From Calothrix sp. PCC 7507 (GTDB lineage Bacteria; Cyanobacteriota; Cyanobacteriia; Cyanobacteriales; Nostocaceae), in assembly GCF_000316575.1 (NCBI RefSeq), contig NC_019682.1, positions 6,187,501-6,251,500 of the forward strand: a stretch of DNA of 64,000 bases. Reading direction: 5' to 3'. Below are positions 36,387 to 45,955 of this stretch, piece by piece. Below the pieces are notes generated by a model. It was not told where the DNA came from. It saw only the letters and a program-made list of their open reading frames with translations, and ran no database searches. The position numbers were made by a program, and so were the translations under genes. The stretch's first letter is position 1; each line of letters begins with the position of its first letter.

Positions 36387-39071
36387 CTACACTAACTGAT
36401 TGACGATCGCACTCACATCAACGGCTAACTTTTGCCCCAATTTCAACAAGTTAGGACATTTATTCGTATCTTGATCGTGATCAAGAGTGGTGAAACACAT
36501 CGACGCTATTTGATTGTGTAAACCGCTGAAATATAGTTCTTGGGAGCGGTGCAGGGAAATGCCGAGATTTAGTTGATATCCGACATCAATCAACTTTTCT
36601 AAGCGTTGGATATCTGCATCTACGGTGCCGTTGGGATCGTGTAACAATTGCCAGATTGATCGCACAATTAACTGTTCCAATATCTGCCTACCTTCCGGAA
36701 TATTCAGCCGACAACGCAGATGCTTGGCTTCTGTGGCGATCGCTTCTAATTCTACTATGTGATTCCAACTTGTTTGTGGTTCTGTGATATCTTGCTCCAG
36801 CGATCGCAACGTCATCATACAGCGATACCCCAACGCAATCTCGGCGGCTACCTGCAATTCTTGGGGTACAGTTAGTTCATCGCGGTGGAACGCCATAATC
36901 ACGCCGTAATTATCGCGGTAGGCTTGAGTATAAAGCTGATTCAAGCGAGTCAGTGTTTCTTGACTCAACAACTGCATGATCCGGTGACGTTCTTCCGCAA
37001 ATAGATCCTGCAAATTGAAAGCTTCTTCTCTAAATAGCTGCGTCATCACCAAGATAGTATGAGCCGCACTAGCCTGTTGCAGCGCTGTAAACAGCTTTTC
37101 TTTGATTTCGCTGTAGTCACGCCGCCCAGAAAATTTTTGAATGCAGCAGTGGAAGTCCCAGCCTCCCAAATGCAGAACTGCAAACACCAAATGTTCACTT
37201 TCCCAGGTAATTTCTGACACTAGCTTTAAATGGCCTACCACCAGAGTCAATGATCCCATGCGTTGGAGTTGGTAATCTAACTCATTGGCGGTGTAGCAAT
37301 AAACTCGCTTTTGATAAGGATGAGGCTGTTTGCTAGCAGCATCTTGGCTAGTAACAGAACTACGGTTTTCAGGTGTTTTGTGATTGGCAAACAGGGAAGT
37401 AATAGCGTAATGGGCTGCTACTTGCTGGAAACCAATTTGGGCAGTTAGCACCTGTTGGTGATAAACTTCGCCACCGTGCTTGAAGGTATCAACGTTACTG
37501 GGTGCTAAACCCAGATGTTTGACGAAGCCTTTCTCTAACTGAACACCTGCTACATCTCCCGCCAATTCCAAAGCACGGGCGGCGTAGCGGAGAATCTGTG
37601 TCCCTTCTGGGCGAGAAATTTCTTCAAAAAACCAACCGCAGCTGGTGAACATTAATAAAGCATGACGCTGCATTTCCAGCAGGCGTAAAGCGTCTACTTG
37701 TTCTGCGGCTGTGAGTTTGTGGGTTTGATGGCGAGAAAGAAACCGACTCACATTAGCGGGAGAGCGATCGCGGATTACCTGAATATACTCATCCCGTGCT
37801 TGCCAGGGATCGCCAAAAAGTTGCTTACCATATTCTTCATACACCTCAGTTAGCTGATCCCGCAGCCAATTTAAGGCATCCCGCAAGGGGCGACGCCATT
37901 TTTGATGCCAAACACCTCCTTCACCACCACAGCCGCAGTCATCCTGCCATCTATCGACACCGTGGGCGCAACTCCAGGCTGTGACTGGTTTTATTTCCAC
38001 TTCCCAGGTCGGGGGGTTTAAACTGAGGTAGTGGGCAAAGTTCGTCACTGTCCAGCCGTGATTGGGAAACTCGCCAATAAAAGCATAGGCTAAAGTTTTT
38101 TCGGTGCCTTTCTTATGGTGTCCGAAGGTTTCCCCATCTGTCGCTACTGAAATCAACTGTGCTGGGCGATGATCCCCACGGACTGCAGCACCAACGCGCC
38201 CTGCGAAATGATGGGAATTATAAACAACATCACTAAAACCCATATCCCGCGAGATCGGACCATCGTAGAAGAAGATGTCGATATAGGGTTTGTCTTTTGA
38301 CGAATAACTATCCGGCAAATAACAACGATAGGGGCGTGTGGGATCAATCTGACTACCGCCAACTTCGTGCCATTCGGGGTGGGGATCATCCTGAGTGGGG
38401 AAAGGACGACAACGCTGAGACTGGGATGGTGCAAGGATAATGAAGCGAATGCCTTCAGCCACCAAAGCCTCTAACGTGGCGTAGTCTACAGCCGTTTCCG
38501 CTAACCACATACCTTCGGGATCACGACCAAAACGGGAACGGAAATCTTCTACACCCCAGCGAATTTGGGTGTATTTATCGCGTTCGTTAGCCAGGGGCAT
38601 GATGATGTGATTGTATACTTGGGCGATCGCATTCCCATGACCATGCAAACGTTCAGAACTCTTGGTATCGGCCTCTAAAATCCGCTGATAAACTTCCACA
38701 TCGTGGCGTTCTAGCCATGACATCAGTGTAGGGCCGATATTAAAGCTCATATACTCGTAGTTGTTCACGATCCCCACTACTTCGCCCCGGTCATTTAAGA
38801 TCCTGGCAAAGGCATTTGGACGATAGCATTCCCAATGAATGCGCTCATTCCAATCATGGAAAGGTGTAGCACTCGGTTGGCGTTCTATCGCATCCAGATA
38901 AGGGTTTTCCCTTGGTGGCTGGTAGAAATGACCGTGTACGGTGACAAAAACGCCAGTCTTATTGCTCAGGCGATCGCTCTCCTGAGTCTGTTTGAGATCT
39001 TGGTGTGATGTGAATGTTGAGCCAGAACTAGCTGGCAGTTCAGCAGCAGAAGTCATTGTATTTTTATCCAA
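36387..39071 (-). CDS. GH57-fold protein with DUF3536 domain
   Basis: An 894-aa glycoside hydrolase family 57-type protein. VHGHFYQPPR (45-54) is the first GH57 motif, EGMWLAETA (186-194) carries the nucleophile Glu192, and ATDGETFGHH (about 320) is a later conserved motif; the C-terminal half is DUF3536. The family includes alpha-amylase/branching-type enzymes, so a role in glycogen or another alpha-glucan is likely but not shown. ATG 39071 is taken; an ATG five codons later is possible because the first 35 residues are low-complexity. Single gene, ended by a terminator at 36292-36335. Confidence 0.87.
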   Translation of the reverse strand: MDKNTMTSAAELPASSGSTFTSHQDLKQTQESDRLSNKTGVFVTVHGHFYQPPRENPYLDAIERQPSATPFHDWNERIHWECYRPNAFARILNDRGEVVGIVNNYEYMSFNIGPTLMSWLERHDVEVYQRILEADTKSSERLHGHGNAIAQVYNHIIMPLANERDKYTQIRWGVEDFRSRFGRDPEGMWLAETAVDYATLEALVAEGIRFIILAPSQSQRCRPFPTQDDPHPEWHEVGGSQIDPTRPYRCYLPDSYSSKDKPYIDIFFYDGPISRDMGFSDVVYNSHHFAGRVGAAVRGDHRPAQLISVATDGETFGHHKKGTEKTLAYAFIGEFPNHGWTVTNFAHYLSLNPPTWEVEIKPVTAWSCAHGVDRWQDDCGCGGEGGVWHQKWRRPLRDALNWLRDQLTEVYEEYGKQLFGDPWQARDEYIQVIRDRSPANVSRFLSRHQTHKLTAAEQVDALRLLEMQRHALLMFTSCGWFFEEISRPEGTQILRYAARALELAGDVAGVQLEKGFVKHLGLAPSNVDTFKHGGEVYHQQVLTAQIGFQQVAAHYAITSLFANHKTPENRSSVTSQDAASKQPHPYQKRVYCYTANELDYQLQRMGSLTLVVGHLKLVSEITWESEHLVFAVLHLGGWDFHCCIQKFSGRRDYSEIKEKLFTALQQASAAHTILVMTQLFREEAFNLQDLFAEERHRIMQLLSQETLTRLNQLYTQAYRDNYGVIMAFHRDELTVPQELQVAAEIALGYRCMMTLRSLEQDITEPQTSWNHIVELEAIATEAKHLRCRLNIPEGRQILEQLIVRSIWQLLHDPNGTVDADIQRLEKLIDVGYQLNLGISLHRSQELYFSGLHNQIASMCFTTLDHDQDTNKCPNLLKLGQKLAVDVSAIVNQLV

Positions 39072-39621
39072 AAAAAACTTGCAGTTGCGCCAAACAGCTT
39101 GTCTGTAAACCTATCTACAAGGGGTTGAACACAAAATCCGGTATTGACGACAACTATAGTAAATAAAATCAAAGTTCCCAAAAAACGGTTTTAGTGAAGC
39201 GGGAAATCTGCGTTATCGCACAGCCGTTTCCCTACAGGCATCAAATCATCAGCCGTTGTACAACGCCTTATTTTAAGGTGTTTTATTGTTGATACAGCAA
39301 TAAATTTAATTCTCTTTTAATATATTAAAACGCATTTCTGGGTTAAAGTTTCGGCTTTATTTGATAGTTTTACAACAAAAGATTGCAAAACCTACGTAAA
39401 TCTCAATCTTATATTACATATCTTGCGGCTGAATGAAAACCGTAAAATCCCGGAACCATTCGATCACACTGTTGAGAGTATCCTAGAGTCTGGTTGGATA
39501 GGAAGCAGGGAGCAGGGAGTCGGGGGAGATGAGGGAGACAATAACCTTGACTCTTGACTTTTGACCCTTGACCCTTAACAAATATCTAACTAGCAACGTG
39601 TGTCCATTAGTCAGGTAGACA
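39072..39621. other. Divergent intergenic region
   Basis: 550 bp between divergent genes. It holds the 18-bp TATTGACGACAACTATAG (39142-39159, identical at 9711-9728) and an STRR block at 39548-39582 (TTGACTC/TTGACCC). Promoters for both neighbours must lie here; none can be assigned by eye. Confidence 0.5.
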
Positions 39622-40713
39622 ATGTCAGTCAAAAACACTATTTTTCTCGTTTTGTTACTATTTATCCCGGTTTCCTTAGCGGCTCACTTTTTGGAGTGGG
39701 GAGAATTGATAGTTTTCATCACAGCTGGATTAGCGATTCTACCTTTAGCCGCTTGGATGGGTACAGCCACAGAAGAAATTGCTGTGGTAGTCGGGCCATC
39801 ATTGGGGGGGTTATTAAATGCTACCTTTGGCAATGCTACAGAATTGATCATTGCCTTAGTTGCTCTGCAAGCTGGACTAGTAGATGTGGTCAAAGCTAGC
39901 ATCACGGGATCAATTATCGGCAACTTACTATTGGTCATGGGTCTTTCGATGTTTTTGGGGGGACTACGCTACAAAGAACAAACATTTCAGTCAGTTGTGG
40001 CGCGGGTGAATGCTTCGTCGATGAATTTGGCAGTAATTGCTATTTTGTTGCCAACGGCGATGAACTACACTTCTATCGGCATTAGCCAACAAACTGTACA
40101 AAATCTTTCCCTGGCGGTGGCTGTAGTATTGATTCTGGTCTACGCGCTGACGCTACTATTTTCGATGAAAACCCACGCTTATTTATATGATGTGGGTGTG
40201 GCAGAATCAGAATCAGAGGAACCATCACATGAAAAGCCAAATCTTTGGCTGTGGAGTGGGGTGTTGCTCGTATGTACTCTTTTTGTCGCCCTAGAGTCGG
40301 AAATGCTGGTCGATTCTTTGGAAGTAGCCACATCCCAGCTAGGTTTAACATCACTGTTTACTGGGGTGATTCTTGTGCCAATTATTGGTAACGCTGCTGA
40401 ACATGCGACAGCAGTCACAGTGGCGATGAAGGATAAGATGGATCTTTCTTTGTCTGTAGCTGTGGGATCGAGTATGCAAATTGCTTTATTTGTTGCTCCC
40501 GTATTAGTTATAGCAGGCTGGGTGTTTGGTCAGCCGATGGATTTAGATTTCCAGCCTTTTGAATTAGTAGCGGTAGCTGTGTCAGTGCTAATTGCCAATA
40601 GCATTAGTTCTGATGGTAAGTCTAATTGGCTAGAAGGCACATTACTATTAGCTGCTTATACAGTATTGGGGTTTGCCTTTTACTTCCATCCCGTGATTGA
40701 TGGCATCGGGTAA
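39622..40713 (+). CDS. Ca2+/H+ antiporter, CaCA/CAX family
   Basis: A 363-aa membrane protein with about 11 predicted spans. The two CAX alpha-repeats are visible: GNATELIIALVALQ (about 70-83) and GNAAEHATAVTVAMKDKMDLSLSVAVGSSMQIALFV (about 255-290), with the conserved acidic residues that bind the cation. An acidic loop (SESEEPSHEKPN) separates the halves. It exchanges cytosolic Ca2+ for protons. ATG 39622 gives a proper signal-anchor N-terminus. Confidence 0.92.
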   Translation: MSVKNTIFLVLLLFIPVSLAAHFLEWGELIVFITAGLAILPLAAWMGTATEEIAVVVGPSLGGLLNATFGNATELIIALVALQAGLVDVVKASITGSIIGNLLLVMGLSMFLGGLRYKEQTFQSVVARVNASSMNLAVIAILLPTAMNYTSIGISQQTVQNLSLAVAVVLILVYALTLLFSMKTHAYLYDVGVAESESEEPSHEKPNLWLWSGVLLVCTLFVALESEMLVDSLEVATSQLGLTSLFTGVILVPIIGNAAEHATAVTVAMKDKMDLSLSVAVGSSMQIALFVAPVLVIAGWVFGQPMDLDFQPFELVAVAVSVLIANSISSDGKSNWLEGTLLLAAYTVLGFAFYFHPVIDGIG

Positions 40714-41043
40714 TTTATTTAGTAAAAATCTGCTTTGGAGGCGATCGCTATTTTAACCGAGAGCGATCGCTTTTTGATCTGGCATCAATTCACAGGGGCA
40801 CGGCGCGAAAAGATTTTTGGTCTAACTCATACCAATGCAAATAATGTTTACGACACATTGATTGTCGTCAAGGGATCTTAAACCCCGCCCATACAATTTA
40901 TTAATTGTTTTTCTGATACCACTGATTACTGATAAATCATCTAGTTTATACTTTTAAAATTTCATAAAAACCAGTTATTGTAGCGGCAATTTCTGCGACA
41001 TGATCTTATAACTATAGAAATAACTATTAATCAAATATAGCCT
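40714..41043. other. Intergenic with paired HIP1 octamers
   Basis: GGCGATCGCT (40741-40750) and AGCGATCGCT (40763-40772) are inverted and followed by a T-run, so this could serve as a terminator for the antiporter gene built from two HIP1 sites. GATTGTCGTCAA (40860-40871) is an inverted partial copy of the TTGACGACAAC repeat. Nothing else recognised. Confidence 0.5.
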
Positions 41044-41274
41044 ATGAATGCACGAACTACTTCTAACCCCACCTTACCAAATCTACGTTTCGGTGATTCA
41101 GGTGATGCTGTTAGAGTCTTGCAACGATTGTTATTAAATAACCGCTACTCTGTAAAACTTGATGGGTCTTTCGGTGCTGTAACAGAGACTGCAGTTAAAG
41201 CATTTCAAAACCAGCGCAATTTATTGGCAGATGGAATAGTTGGTTCTCGCACCTGGCGTGAGTTGATACAGTAA
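41044..41274 (+). CDS. Single-domain peptidoglycan-binding protein
   Basis: A 76-aa protein consisting almost wholly of one PG_binding_1 domain (LRFGDSGDAVRVLQRLL, DGSFGAVTETAVKAFQ, DGIVGSRTWREL). It has no signal peptide or catalytic domain. Such domains bind cell wall peptidoglycan. It is paralogous to the C-terminal part of the protein at 41652. Leaderless secretion is unclear; a cytosolic or regulatory role cannot be excluded. Confidence 0.85.
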   Translation: MNARTTSNPTLPNLRFGDSGDAVRVLQRLLLNNRYSVKLDGSFGAVTETAVKAFQNQRNLLADGIVGSRTWRELIQ

Positions 41275-41651
41275 TTATCAGTGAACAGTAAACAGTTATC
41301 AGTTATCAGTAATAACGTAGATCCGGGTTTTGGTGGGCACTGCCCACCCTACTGTTCACTGATTTAATATAAATCCTATATAAAGTATAGATAAAAAAAA
41401 ATAATCAATGCTTCGGTTATTAAAACCCTTGCTATTATGGCTAGAACTAGCATCACTAATCAGGAGTTAATTTGATATTTAATTATGTCCTCATACTTAA
41501 TCCCTGGGGAGGAGGAAAGCAAAGCTCACAGTAAAAATTTTTGTCAGCAAAATCATACATATCTTTATCTCGTTTTTCAGTATGCAATATTCCGGACTAA
41601 CAGCAATTTGGTTTGTCAAAACAAGTATGAGTGTTAGTAAAATTAACTATA
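41275..41651. other. Intergenic between the two PG-binding genes
   Basis: 377 bp with STRRs at 41278-41312 (GTGAACA, TTATCAG units) and a dispersed GGTGGGCACTGCCCACC palindrome at about 41332-41348. No gene seen. Confidence 0.55.
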
Positions 41652-42200
41652 ATGAGTGAACTTAGCCTGCTCATGACGGGCGTTTTAAAAACAGGACAAC
41701 CATCTCTGCCTAATTTGCTGGAAAAGCAACCATTTCATACCAAAAATGGTGTGCAGAATTCAATACAGAGTCATTTACCCCGGTTAGTGGTAACTGCTCA
41801 AATCACGCCACCTGAATTCATACAGACAGATAGAAGTTCCCCGGACACCTCATCAGCACTGAAACTCAACACAATCAGAAAACAACTTCCTTCTTCAAGT
41901 TACCCCGTCTTATTAGCTCAGTTTAGTGATTCCGAGAGTGTAGTGGCGGCGAGACGTAGAGCAGTCAGAATACGCTTCCAGAGGGTTAGTAGCCGACCTC
42001 TACCAGTTGTGAGCTTTGGTAGCTCAGGTGTTGCTGTGAGAGTGTTGCAACGGCTGTTAATTTCTAACGGCTATGGGATGCAAGTTGATGGGGTTTTCGG
42101 ACCATTTACAGAAACTGCTGTCAAAGCCTTTCAAAATCGGCGAGATTTACTACCAGATGGAGTGGTTGGTCAGAGAACCTGGAGAGAATTGACAATTTAG
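41652..42200 (+). CDS. Peptidoglycan-binding protein with N-terminal extension
   Basis: A 182-aa protein from ATG 41652 (a GTG-type start 21 bp upstream is also open). The last 65 residues form a PG_binding_1 domain (VSFGSSGVAVRVLQRLL, DGVFGPFTETAVKAFQ, DGVVGQRTWREL) very similar to the neighbour at 41044. The first 115 residues are polar, rich in Ser/Pro/Thr and probably unstructured. There is no obvious signal peptide. The two genes look like a local duplication, one having gained or lost the extension. Confidence 0.82.
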   Translation: MSELSLLMTGVLKTGQPSLPNLLEKQPFHTKNGVQNSIQSHLPRLVVTAQITPPEFIQTDRSSPDTSSALKLNTIRKQLPSSSYPVLLAQFSDSESVVAARRRAVRIRFQRVSSRPLPVVSFGSSGVAVRVLQRLLISNGYGMQVDGVFGPFTETAVKAFQNRRDLLPDGVVGQRTWRELTI

Positions 42201-42417
42201 TCATTGGTCGTTAGTTAGCGTGAGTTCGACGGAACCTAACCTCAACCCCTTCCCTTGTAGGTCTATCCATTAGTCACATCTTTCTTTACAATCTTGAAAC
42301 TCTTGTTTTGTAGGCATCTTCAACACTAAGGTGTTTAGACTCACCCGTAGCCGTAGTAAAATCTTCATAGTTTATCCGGTGGGCTATTGTCGCCTGTTTA
42401 ACACAAATTAATATAGG

Positions 42418-42942
42418 ATGCAGATTCCGCAACTAGAAACCCAACGTCTGATCCTGCGTGGATGGCGTGAAGAAGACTTTGATGCCTACTCCGAAATGTG
42501 TGGTGACCCTGAAGTCATGCGTTACATCGGTGCGGGTAAACCATTATCTTGTGAGGAGTCTTGGCGAAATATGGCGATGATACTTGGTCACTGGTATTTG
42601 CGGGGCTATGGCCTGTGGGCTGTGGAGGAACGCCAAAGTGGTGAGATGATTGGCAGGATTGGCTGCCATCAACCGCACGGCTGGCCTGGATTTGAGATTG
42701 GCTGGACGTTGCGGCGAGCTTATTGGAGACGAGGTTTCGCTATAGAAGCGGCCAGAGCAGCACTAAACTATGCTTTTGCAGAATTGCAGCAGTCTCATGT
42801 GATTAGTTTGATTCGTCCTGAGAATGTTGCTTCTCGAAGAGTTGCGGAGAAATTAGGAGAAAAATTAACAGGAAAAATGGAATTTATGGGAGGCGAAGCG
42901 GTAATTTATGGGATGCGTCGGGAAGATTGGCAGCTAATTTAA
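42418..42942 (+). CDS. GNAT N-acetyltransferase, RimJ/RimL type
   Basis: A 174-aa acetyltransferase. Family landmarks are LETQRLILRGWREEDFDAY, GLWAVEERQSGEMIGRIG, FEIGWTLRRAYWRRGFAIEAARAALNYAF (acetyl-CoA loop RRGFA) and IRPENVASRRVAEKLGE. It probably acetylates a protein N-terminus or a small molecule; the substrate is unknown. Start ATG 42418 follows AGGATG closely, so initiation is on weak signal only. Confidence 0.9.
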   Translation: MQIPQLETQRLILRGWREEDFDAYSEMCGDPEVMRYIGAGKPLSCEESWRNMAMILGHWYLRGYGLWAVEERQSGEMIGRIGCHQPHGWPGFEIGWTLRRAYWRRGFAIEAARAALNYAFAELQQSHVISLIRPENVASRRVAEKLGEKLTGKMEFMGGEAVIYGMRREDWQLI

Positions 42943-43022
42943 GGGTCGGGTCATTTGTCATTGCCTAAAAGTTATCTTACCTCCTGTTCCCCATGTCCCA
43001 TTCCCCTATTTAGTGAATAGCT

Positions 43023-44549
43023 ATGCAGACACTTGGCAGCACAAATCAATCATCTGGCTACATTTTGGCACTGGACTTGGGCACAACAGGGAACCGAGCG
43101 TTTGTGTTTAACGCTGAAGGCAAGATTGTGGCAAACGCATATAAAGAACTCACACAGTATTATCCACAGGCTGGATGGTTGGAGCATGACCCGCAAGAAA
43201 TTTGGCAGGATACTTGCTCTTTGATGGAAAATGCGATCGCTCATGCTCAAATTTCCCCGACTGAGATTGTCGCTCTGGGATTAACCGTGCAGCGGGAAAC
43301 CTGCTTAATTTGGGACAAAACTACAGGTAAACCACTCCATCGGGCGATCGTTTGGCAAGACCGCCGCACGGCTCCCTTGTGTCATCAGTTACAAGCACAA
43401 GGCTATACCCAAGAGATTTACGATCGCACTGGTTTAATTATTGATGCCTATTTCTCTGCTACTAAGTTGAGGTGGTTGTTAGATCAGTTTCCCGATGTTG
43501 ACCGTCACCACCTCTTAGCAGGGACAATTGATACTTGGGTGTTGTGGAATCTCACTGGCGGACGAGTACACGCCACCGACCACAGCAACGCCAGCCGCAC
43601 CATGTTGATGAATCTCCAGACCTGTGAGTGGGATGAGAATTTACTGGATCTGTTCCAGATTCCCGCTCATATCTTGCCCCAGATTCACCCCAGCCTGGGA
43701 AAATTTGGCGTCACAGATGCGGCTGTGCTGGGCGCTAGCATCCCAATTACGGCAATTTTGGGAGATCAGCAAGCGGCTTTGTTTGGTCATGGCTGCGATC
43801 GCCCTGGTTTGATGAAATGCACCTACGGCACTGGTAGCTTTTTGGTGGCTCACACTGGTAATGAAGTTGTACGATCACAGCAGCAACTAATTTCGACAGT
43901 CGCATGGACACAAGAGCAACAGAGCAGTAAGTTAGATGTCGGCTATGCCCTAGAAGGCAGTATGTTTACTAGTGGTGCTTGTATCCAATGGTTACGCGAT
44001 GGCATCAAATTAATTACCACTGCCGCCGAAACTGAATCTATGGCCAATCAAGTCCCAGATAACGGAGGAGTATACTTTGTGCCAGCATTTAGCGGACTAG
44101 GCGCACCATACTGGGATATGAGCGCGAGAGGAGCTTTTTTCGGACTGACTGCTAGGGTACAACCACAGCATCTGGTACGCGCCGTTCTGGAAGCGATCGC
44201 CTACCAAGTAGCAGAAGTGGTGCAAGCGATTAACGCATCTACTAGCACTCCAATGGCGCAATTAACCGTAGATGGTGGTGCTTGCGAGAATAATTTTCTC
44301 ATGCAGTTCCAAGCAGACGTGTTAGGAATTCCCGTTGAACGCCCCACGATCCGCGACACAACTGTGCAGGGTGCCGCATTTGCGGCAGGACTAGCCGTAG
44401 GATTTTGGCATAGTTATGCAACACTAGTACAGCAACGGCAAATAGACCGAGTGTTTGAGCCTAGTCTAGACAGGCATACTGCATTGACAAACTTCGCCAC
44501 TTGGCAAAAAGCAGTTAAACGCACTCTGACTGAAACAGTTATCAGTTAA
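43023..44549 (+). CDS. glpK: Glycerol kinase
   Basis: Phosphorylates glycerol to glycerol-3-phosphate. A 508-aa FGGY kinase: phosphate loop LALDLGTTGNRAFVFN, then WLEHDPQEIW, GLTVQRETCLIWDKTTGKPLHRAIVWQDRRTA, TYGTGSFLVAHTG, GGVYFVPAFSGLGAPYWD and DGGACENNFLMQFQADVLGIPVERP. ATG 43023 gives a normal start. The last codons and the stop (within CAGTTAACAG) fall in an STRR, so the C-terminus touches repeat DNA. Confidence 0.95.
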   Translation: MQTLGSTNQSSGYILALDLGTTGNRAFVFNAEGKIVANAYKELTQYYPQAGWLEHDPQEIWQDTCSLMENAIAHAQISPTEIVALGLTVQRETCLIWDKTTGKPLHRAIVWQDRRTAPLCHQLQAQGYTQEIYDRTGLIIDAYFSATKLRWLLDQFPDVDRHHLLAGTIDTWVLWNLTGGRVHATDHSNASRTMLMNLQTCEWDENLLDLFQIPAHILPQIHPSLGKFGVTDAAVLGASIPITAILGDQQAALFGHGCDRPGLMKCTYGTGSFLVAHTGNEVVRSQQQLISTVAWTQEQQSSKLDVGYALEGSMFTSGACIQWLRDGIKLITTAAETESMANQVPDNGGVYFVPAFSGLGAPYWDMSARGAFFGLTARVQPQHLVRAVLEAIAYQVAEVVQAINASTSTPMAQLTVDGGACENNFLMQFQADVLGIPVERPTIRDTTVQGAAFAAGLAVGFWHSYATLVQQRQIDRVFEPSLDRHTALTNFATWQKAVKRTLTETVIS

Positions 44550-44693
44550 CAGTTAACAGTTATCAGTTATCAGATTCAACCTGAGCTTTTGTCTAGTATG
44601 CCACGATGCAAATAAACACCCATTAACAAAACACTGAAAAGCAAGCTTTTCAAGTTTCTTGATTTCAGACTTCAGACTTCAGACTTCAGACTT
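44535..44693. repeat. STRR blocks flanking converging gene ends
   Basis: AGTTATC/AGTTAAC heptamers (44535-44575) begin inside the glpK stop region, and (ACTTCAG)4 at 44662-44693 overlaps the stop codon of the minus-strand gene 44686-45696. Confidence 0.85.
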
Positions 44694-45696
44694 TTTGCGC
44701 TAGCGCCAATTTTACATCCCAGGTATACAAGCCGATTTTGTCGGGAATCTTAGAGAATCGGCCTGTGCGATAGCCTCTGGATAATTCATTTAGCACCTTG
44801 CTTTTGATTTCTCTAGTTTCCTCCGCATCTATATTTCCATAGAGTCCGGCGATTACTTCTGCAACGGTGAAAATTTTCCCCGCATGTTTTTTTAACAGAG
44901 AAGAAATAGCATCAATCAAAAATTGACCTTCAAATGCACTGAGCATCGGTACTATTTTTGTCTTCGGAAATACTAAAGGTTTTTTCTTGGGTTTGACGGT
45001 CTTAGAATGACCATTACTACCATTACTGGAAGAGAGTAGACCTAAATCGAGAGTGTAACAACCAGGTTCTTCAGGAATACCACACCAGTTATTTTTTTCT
45101 CTACCTTGTGTCAGAGACGATTGGACTCTACCTTTGACTACTTTGAAGACGTGTGATTCTAACTCTCCATAGAGCGATCGCACAACAAAATCTATATGAC
45201 ACACAGTGCCAATATTTTCTTGCAATAGCTTTTTGATCGCTTCCATCCGCGTGAGACCTTGATATTCTGGCAGCATGGGAATATCCAATATCTTGCCAGA
45301 GTGATCATTGCTCTCTAAAGATGTACTTGCATCTTGGTACTGGTTTATATCAGTAGCAGATGCCGAATTATCTATTTTCGAGTTGTGAGAGTCTTGAGGT
45401 GCAGACGCTGTAGACTCCAATTCAACATCAGAAATATTTGCAGGCGATAGAGAAAGTCGCGTCTCTCCAGGGATAGAAGTTGGTGTTTCGCGAGTCACCC
45501 CAACTATGGAAATCTGGTGGTTAGTATCGGAAGTGGACCAGTTAGATAACAAAGCTTCCACATGATTGAGCTGCGATCGCGCCTGTGTATAAAGGCGTTC
45601 GTACTCTTCTGTAATGCGAGCATAGTAGTCTCGTAGTTCCAACAGTGGCGAGATGAGGGTTTCCGGAGGCGTTTCTATTTGTCCTTTTAAAGTCAT
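44686..45696 (-). CDS. Protein with two winged-helix-like repeats
   Basis: From ATG 45696 (336 aa; a start seven codons upstream would overlap the previous gene). Residues 1-60 are a coiled-coil-like helix (LLELRDYYARITEEYERLYTQARSQLNHVEALL). A Ser/Thr-rich linker follows. Two similar domains come after: about residues 150-225 (EAIKKLLQENIGTVCHIDFVVRSLYGEL...) and 262-336 (DAISSLLKKHAGKIFTVAEVIAGLYGNI...), each ending in a G-x-YT-x-D strand. They resemble HARE-HTH or winged-helix modules that bind DNA or proteins. Function unknown. The upstream zinc-ribbon gene is 7 bp away. Confidence 0.7.
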   Translation of the reverse strand: MTLKGQIETPPETLISPLLELRDYYARITEEYERLYTQARSQLNHVEALLSNWSTSDTNHQISIVGVTRETPTSIPGETRLSLSPANISDVELESTASAPQDSHNSKIDNSASATDINQYQDASTSLESNDHSGKILDIPMLPEYQGLTRMEAIKKLLQENIGTVCHIDFVVRSLYGELESHVFKVVKGRVQSSLTQGREKNNWCGIPEEPGCYTLDLGLLSSSNGSNGHSKTVKPKKKPLVFPKTKIVPMLSAFEGQFLIDAISSLLKKHAGKIFTVAEVIAGLYGNIDAEETREIKSKVLNELSRGYRTGRFSKIPDKIGLYTWDVKLALAQKV

Positions 45697-45703
45697 GCTG
45701 CAA

Positions 45704-45955
45704 TCAATCCAAATCACTATTAGTTTTGTAAGTCATGGGACGGGGTTTGGCTTTTGTAGCCTGCTGCTGCGGTTTTTTAGGCGCTTGGGGAGGGCGACAT
45801 TGCTCACAATATAATGGTCGTGGGCCAAACGTCTCGCGCTTTGTCGGTTCATCGCACTGCTTACAGACAAAGTTGAAAACACGAGTGTGAATCTCTCGTT
45901 TGTGCGCCCTGACAGTATATTCCCTAACATCAATTAACTTACTAGTCATAATCAC
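45704..45955 (-). CDS. Small zinc-ribbon protein upstream of duplicated wHTH protein
   Basis: An 83-aa basic protein with two CxxC pairs, VCKQCDE and YCEQCRPP (zinc ribbon), followed by a Pro/Gln/Lys-rich tail ([15 protein letters not shown]). No enzyme domain. It is separated by 7 bp from the next gene, so the two are surely one operon and may act together, for example as a nucleic-acid-binding complex. ATG 45955 is used; MIMTSKLID gives a second in-frame ATG two codons later. Confidence 0.7.
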   Translation of the reverse strand: MIMTSKLIDVREYTVRAHKREIHTRVFNFVCKQCDEPTKRETFGPRPLYCEQCRPPQAPKKPQQQATKAKPRPMTYKTNSDLD

